From Gimesia fumaroli (GTDB lineage Bacteria > Planctomycetota > Planctomycetia > Planctomycetales > Planctomycetaceae): DNA of 64,000 nucleotides. The stretch's first letter is position 1, and each line of letters starts with the position of its first letter. The notes under the pieces are model-generated. The model saw nothing but the letters and a program-made list of their open reading frames with translations. It had not been told where the DNA came from and made no database searches. Shown piece after piece: positions 60,961 through 64,000 of this stretch. Made by a program: the position numbers and the translations under genes. The stretch spans positions 4,191,164 through 4,255,163 of the forward strand of contig NZ_CP037452.1 in assembly GCF_007754425.1 (NCBI RefSeq), in the 5' to 3' direction.

Positions 60961-63900
60961 TTACCGTAATACAGGCAACCGTTCTTTCAATTTCGAGAGC
61001 AGTGTGGCCCCCTGTTCCTCGCTCACAGGTTCGCCGACAGTCGCCCGTAGCGGACAATTTCGACACATCACCAGGATGTAAGCCGAAGGGATATAATATA
61101 GCGCCAGTAAGGTCGCGCCTCCCACGCCGCCGGCAATCGTAATCGCCAGTGGAGGCCAGAAACCGCCACCCGCAATGACTAACGGCACAAAACCGGCGAC
61201 CGTCGTCAGTGAAGTCGCCACCACATGCCGGGTCGAACGCAGCACGACATCGCGCACCACAACCCGGTTCCCTTTTCGTGACTCGGGATTCGCTCGTAAT
61301 TCTGCCAGCACCACAATCGCATCGTTAATCGCGACCCCTGCCAGGCCCATCGAACCGACGATCGCCATAAAGCCAAACGGAAACCCGAACAGCCAGAGCA
61401 TGCCCAGCCCCAGACCAATCGAAAGCAGCCCCACCGTCCCGACTAAAGCCGCCACACGAAAGGAGGAAAATGACAAAACCAGTGTCGCCACCATCAACAC
61501 CATTAAAACGCCGACATTTGCCATCAGGTTCCCTACAGCATCGTCACGTTTCGAGGCTTCGCCCCCCCACTCCAGTCGATAGCCAGGGGGCAGTTCAAAA
61601 CCGGCCTGTTTCATATTCGCCTGAAAGTCTGCCAACACCTTCGCCGGAAGGACCCCCGCTTTAATATAAGCCTGCACTTCGTTCATGCGTTCTCCATTGA
61701 AGTGCGAAATGGCTGCGACTTCAGACGACATCTGCACCTGGGCAATCGCAGTCAGCGGTACGAACTGAGACTGACCATCGCTTGTTTTTTTACTGGAAAT
61801 CAATTGCAACGAGGCAATGTCATTAATAGAGCCCCGTCGATTATGGGGTACACGAATCCGAACCGGCAGTTCCTCCGTCTCTTCCAGAATACTGCCCCCC
61901 AGTGCCCCTTCCAGTGCGGCATCCAACTGGCGCGAGATTTCAGCATGATCGAGGCCTGCCAGACGTGCCTGTTCTTCATCAATTTTCAACGTCAGCTTCG
62001 GTAACGGGTCGGCCAGCTCCGCTTTGTGATGCAGCACATCAGGGGTCTTACTCAAAATCGTACGCAGTTCATCACCACTCTGACTTAACTGATGCAGATC
62101 CGGACCAAATAACCTGACTTCTATCGGCGCATCGAATGGAGGTCCCTGCTCTAACTGCCTCACCAGCACACGCGAATGCGGTACCTTACGGTCAAGTTCC
62201 CGCTGCAACTCATGGATCAGCTCCTGCCCACCTGATGCCGAGTTGAGCTGTACCAGGGCCTGGGCATAGTTAGACGCGTTTTCACGCTTGGCAATAATAT
62301 TATAATAAAACTGTGGTGCACTCTCTCCCAGAAACCATTCGATCCCCTTCACTTGAGGATGCTCCAGAACCACGCGGCGAATCGTTTCGATCGTTTCCTT
62401 TGTCTCCGCGAGAGAAGCATGCGCATTCAACTCCAGCTCGATATTCACCTGATCGCGATCTGCGGGAGGAAAGAACTGTTCGGGCAACGATCCTGCCACC
62501 ATAAACCCACAAACAGGCAAGACACATCCCACCGCCACGCCAAGTAACGGGCGAGAAAACAGGATGTCCAGCGACTTCCGATATGCGTCGCGCATTCCCG
62601 CATGACTGAAACCAATCTGCCACCAGTGAGCGTTGAGCGGGTCTTCTTCCGGATCTGCAAAGAGCGCAGCAATTGCGGGAATAACGGTCATCGCCAGGAA
62701 GAAGGAACTGCTGATTGCCAGAATCACACTGACGGCAATCGAACCGACAAATTCTCCCGCGGGACCAGGCATCAGCGCGATCGGAGCAAACGCTAATACT
62801 GTGGTTAATGTCGACCCCAACAAGGGTACTGCCAGATGACGAACCGTCGAGATAACCGCATCATCGGGGGCCATCCCGGAATGTAATTTTGATCGCACTT
62901 CATCGACAACGACAATCGCATTATCGATCAACAGCCCCAGCGCAATAATCAGTCCTGTGACTGACATCTGGTGGATGGGAATATCCAGAAAACGCAATCC
63001 CGTCAGAACCATAAAGGCAGACAAAGGCAACGCCGTTCCAATCACCAGCGCATTCCGCCAGCCCATCATAAACACAATCACCGCGATGACGGCCAGCCCA
63101 CCGAACAATAAATTCCAGACCAGGCCATCCAGGCGTGCTTCCACATAGCGGTTTTGATCGAATAATGTCTGCACTTTCACGTCATTGGCCAGCCTCTGTT
63201 CAAATTCTTTAATAGCGGCGGTCGCTGCCTGGCTCCAGTGATCAATCCTCACGCTATCCCGCACGAACATACCTAAAGTCACTGCCGGTTTTCCATCTGC
63301 AATCACCAGACTGTTCAGAGGCAACGCGACTCCTTTTTTGATCGTGGCAATATCTCCCAACTGCACGGAATGGCCTTCCGCACCAAATTGAACCGGCGTG
63401 TTGGCAATCCGCGACAGGGAATCCAGTTCAGAATCCACGTCGATCGTCAAATCACTTTTCCGCCCACGCAGTAAGCCTGCTGTCAACTTGGCATCCGACG
63501 ATTCGACCTGATTCGCAATTTGCTGAACACTTAAGCCCAGAGCCGCAATACGATCAGGCTGAATTTCCGCAATAATTTCTTCTTCAGGATCGCCGAATGT
63601 ATCGATGTCTTCCGTACCGGAAATCGCTCGCAAACGGTCTTCCAGCTGCTTTGCCGTCCGCCTTAACACAGCATAATTCACATCATTCGGATTATCCCAA
63701 ACCAAAGCCACGATCAAAGCATATGCTTTGACTTCCAGTTCTTCAAAATCGGGTTCCTCTGCGCCGGCTGGAAATTCAACGCGTGCATCGTCAATTTTAT
63801 CCCGAATCCGCGACCAGACCTCGTCGACTTCGTACACATCATCCCGCAACTCAATCGTCATTGATGACATGCCGGTCCGGGAGATGGAACGCAGCTCTTT

Positions 63901-64000
63901 GATCTCATCGATCTCGCGAAGTTCCTCTTCGATCTTTTCAGAAACCAGCGATTCCACGCGTGTCGCGTCAGCGCCGGGAAAACGCGTATTCACTCGCGCG
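60961..64000 (-). CDS. RND-family efflux permease, N-terminus beyond window
   Basis: The 1013 residues visible belong to an AcrB/CusA-type resistance-nodulation-division transporter; the frame runs off the right end without a start, so perhaps ~40 residues are missing (ARVNTRFPGADATRVESLV follows the usual first helix and start of the porter domain). Two large periplasmic porter regions and the helices are clear: LLFGGLAVIAVIVFMMGWRNALVIGTALPLSAFMVL, TGLIIALGLLIDNAIVVVDEV (TM4 with the proton-relay Asp and the IDNAIVVV motif), VPLLGSTLTTVLAFAPIALMPG, and in the second half VGLLSIGLGLGMLWLFGFPFGFMAIVGSMGLAGVAINDAIVVLAEL. It exports drugs or other substrates with a fusion protein and outer-membrane channel that must be upstream, outside the window. 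Confidence 0.92.
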   Translation of the reverse strand, partial: ARVNTRFPGADATRVESLVSEKIEEELREIDEIKELRSISRTGMSSMTIELRDDVYEVDEVWSRIRDKIDDARVEFPAGAEEPDFEELEVKAYALIVALVWDNPNDVNYAVLRRTAKQLEDRLRAISGTEDIDTFGDPEEEIIAEIQPDRIAALGLSVQQIANQVESSDAKLTAGLLRGRKSDLTIDVDSELDSLSRIANTPVQFGAEGHSVQLGDIATIKKGVALPLNSLVIADGKPAVTLGMFVRDSVRIDHWSQAATAAIKEFEQRLANDVKVQTLFDQNRYVEARLDGLVWNLLFGGLAVIAVIVFMMGWRNALVIGTALPLSAFMVLTGLRFLDIPIHQMSVTGLIIALGLLIDNAIVVVDEVRSKLHSGMAPDDAVISTVRHLAVPLLGSTLTTVLAFAPIALMPGPAGEFVGSIAVSVILAISSSFFLAMTVIPAIAALFADPEEDPLNAHWWQIGFSHAGMRDAYRKSLDILFSRPLLGVAVGCVLPVCGFMVAGSLPEQFFPPADRDQVNIELELNAHASLAETKETIETIRRVVLEHPQVKGIEWFLGESAPQFYYNIIAKRENASNYAQALVQLNSASGGQELIHELQRELDRKVPHSRVLVRQLEQGPPFDAPIEVRLFGPDLHQLSQSGDELRTILSKTPDVLHHKAELADPLPKLTLKIDEEQARLAGLDHAEISRQLDAALEGALGGSILEETEELPVRIRVPHNRRGSINDIASLQLISSKKTSDGQSQFVPLTAIAQVQMSSEVAAISHFNGERMNEVQAYIKAGVLPAKVLADFQANMKQAGFELPPGYRLEWGGEASKRDDAVGNLMANVGVLMVLMVATLVLSFSSFRVAALVGTVGLLSIGLGLGMLWLFGFPFGFMAIVGSMGLAGVAINDAIVVLAELRANPESRKGNRVVVRDVVLRSTRHVVATSLTTVAGFVPLVIAGGGFWPPLAITIAGGVGGATLLALYYIPSAYILVMCRNCPLRATVGEPVSEEQGATLLSKLKERLPVLR

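Overview
The window looks like a chromosomal segment of a planctomycete, most like the Gimesia/Planctomyces group (an inference from gene content, not from a search). The markers are three DUF1559 pseudopilin-like genes with the H-X9-DG motif, three DUF1501 genes, a DUF1592/DUF1588 cytochrome gene paired with DUF1552, DUF1080, two secreted sulfatases, twin-arginine Gfo/Idh/MocA proteins, secreted PQQ-type propellers, and an ECF sigma factor next to a Ser/Thr kinase. No rRNA, tRNA or CRISPR array was seen.

Layout. 1-2116: a Ser/Thr kinase (cut by the left edge) and an ECF sigma factor on the minus strand, separated by a complete IS5-family element at 606-1541 whose transposase needs a -1 frameshift. 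2930-4513: an AlkB-like dioxygenase and a polysaccharide deacetylase, each followed by a copy of a 46-bp hairpin repeat. 4653-16409: a catabolic-looking block with two sulfatases, an NHL propeller, a HEAT-sialidase protein, a PQQ propeller, an unknown membrane-anchored protein and two Gfo/Idh/MocA oxidoreductases. 16616-18455: a second ECF sigma factor, overlapping a putative membrane anti-sigma protein. 18963-21297: a haem-binding DUF3365 protein and a DUF1501 protein. 21706-24449: a three-gene exported cluster of a Cys-rich secreted protein, a C-terminally anchored protein and a DUF1573 protein, with a structured spacer. 24936-29523: DUF1080, DUF1592-type cytochrome, DUF1552.

29724-35314: cupin, DUF1559 plus small lipoprotein, a secreted unknown and a ceramidase-LamG protein. 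35596-38909: a polytopic TPR membrane protein overlapping a seven-haem cytochrome c. 38979-44663: a Cys-rich secreted protein followed by an ABC exporter operon (permease, lipoprotein, membrane-fusion protein, ATPase, permease). 44670-48465: two DUF1501 genes flanking an HTH-only LexA-like regulator. 48882-54621: a compact signalling operon of hybrid kinase, REC-PAS, HDOD, REC-HD-GYP and REC proteins, implying phosphorelay control of cyclic-di-GMP turnover. 54652-58824: a pentapeptide-repeat/K+-channel fusion and a DUF1559-lipoprotein-DUF1559 set. 59535-64000: a PQQ propeller and an RND efflux permease cut by the right edge.

The best candidates for something undescribed are the Cys-rich/anchored/DUF1573 cluster with its hairpin-rich spacer (21706-24449), the small Cys-rich protein plus OB-like lipoprotein with the ABC exporter (38979-44663), and the 46-bp hairpin repeat. 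Functions there are not established by the sequence.
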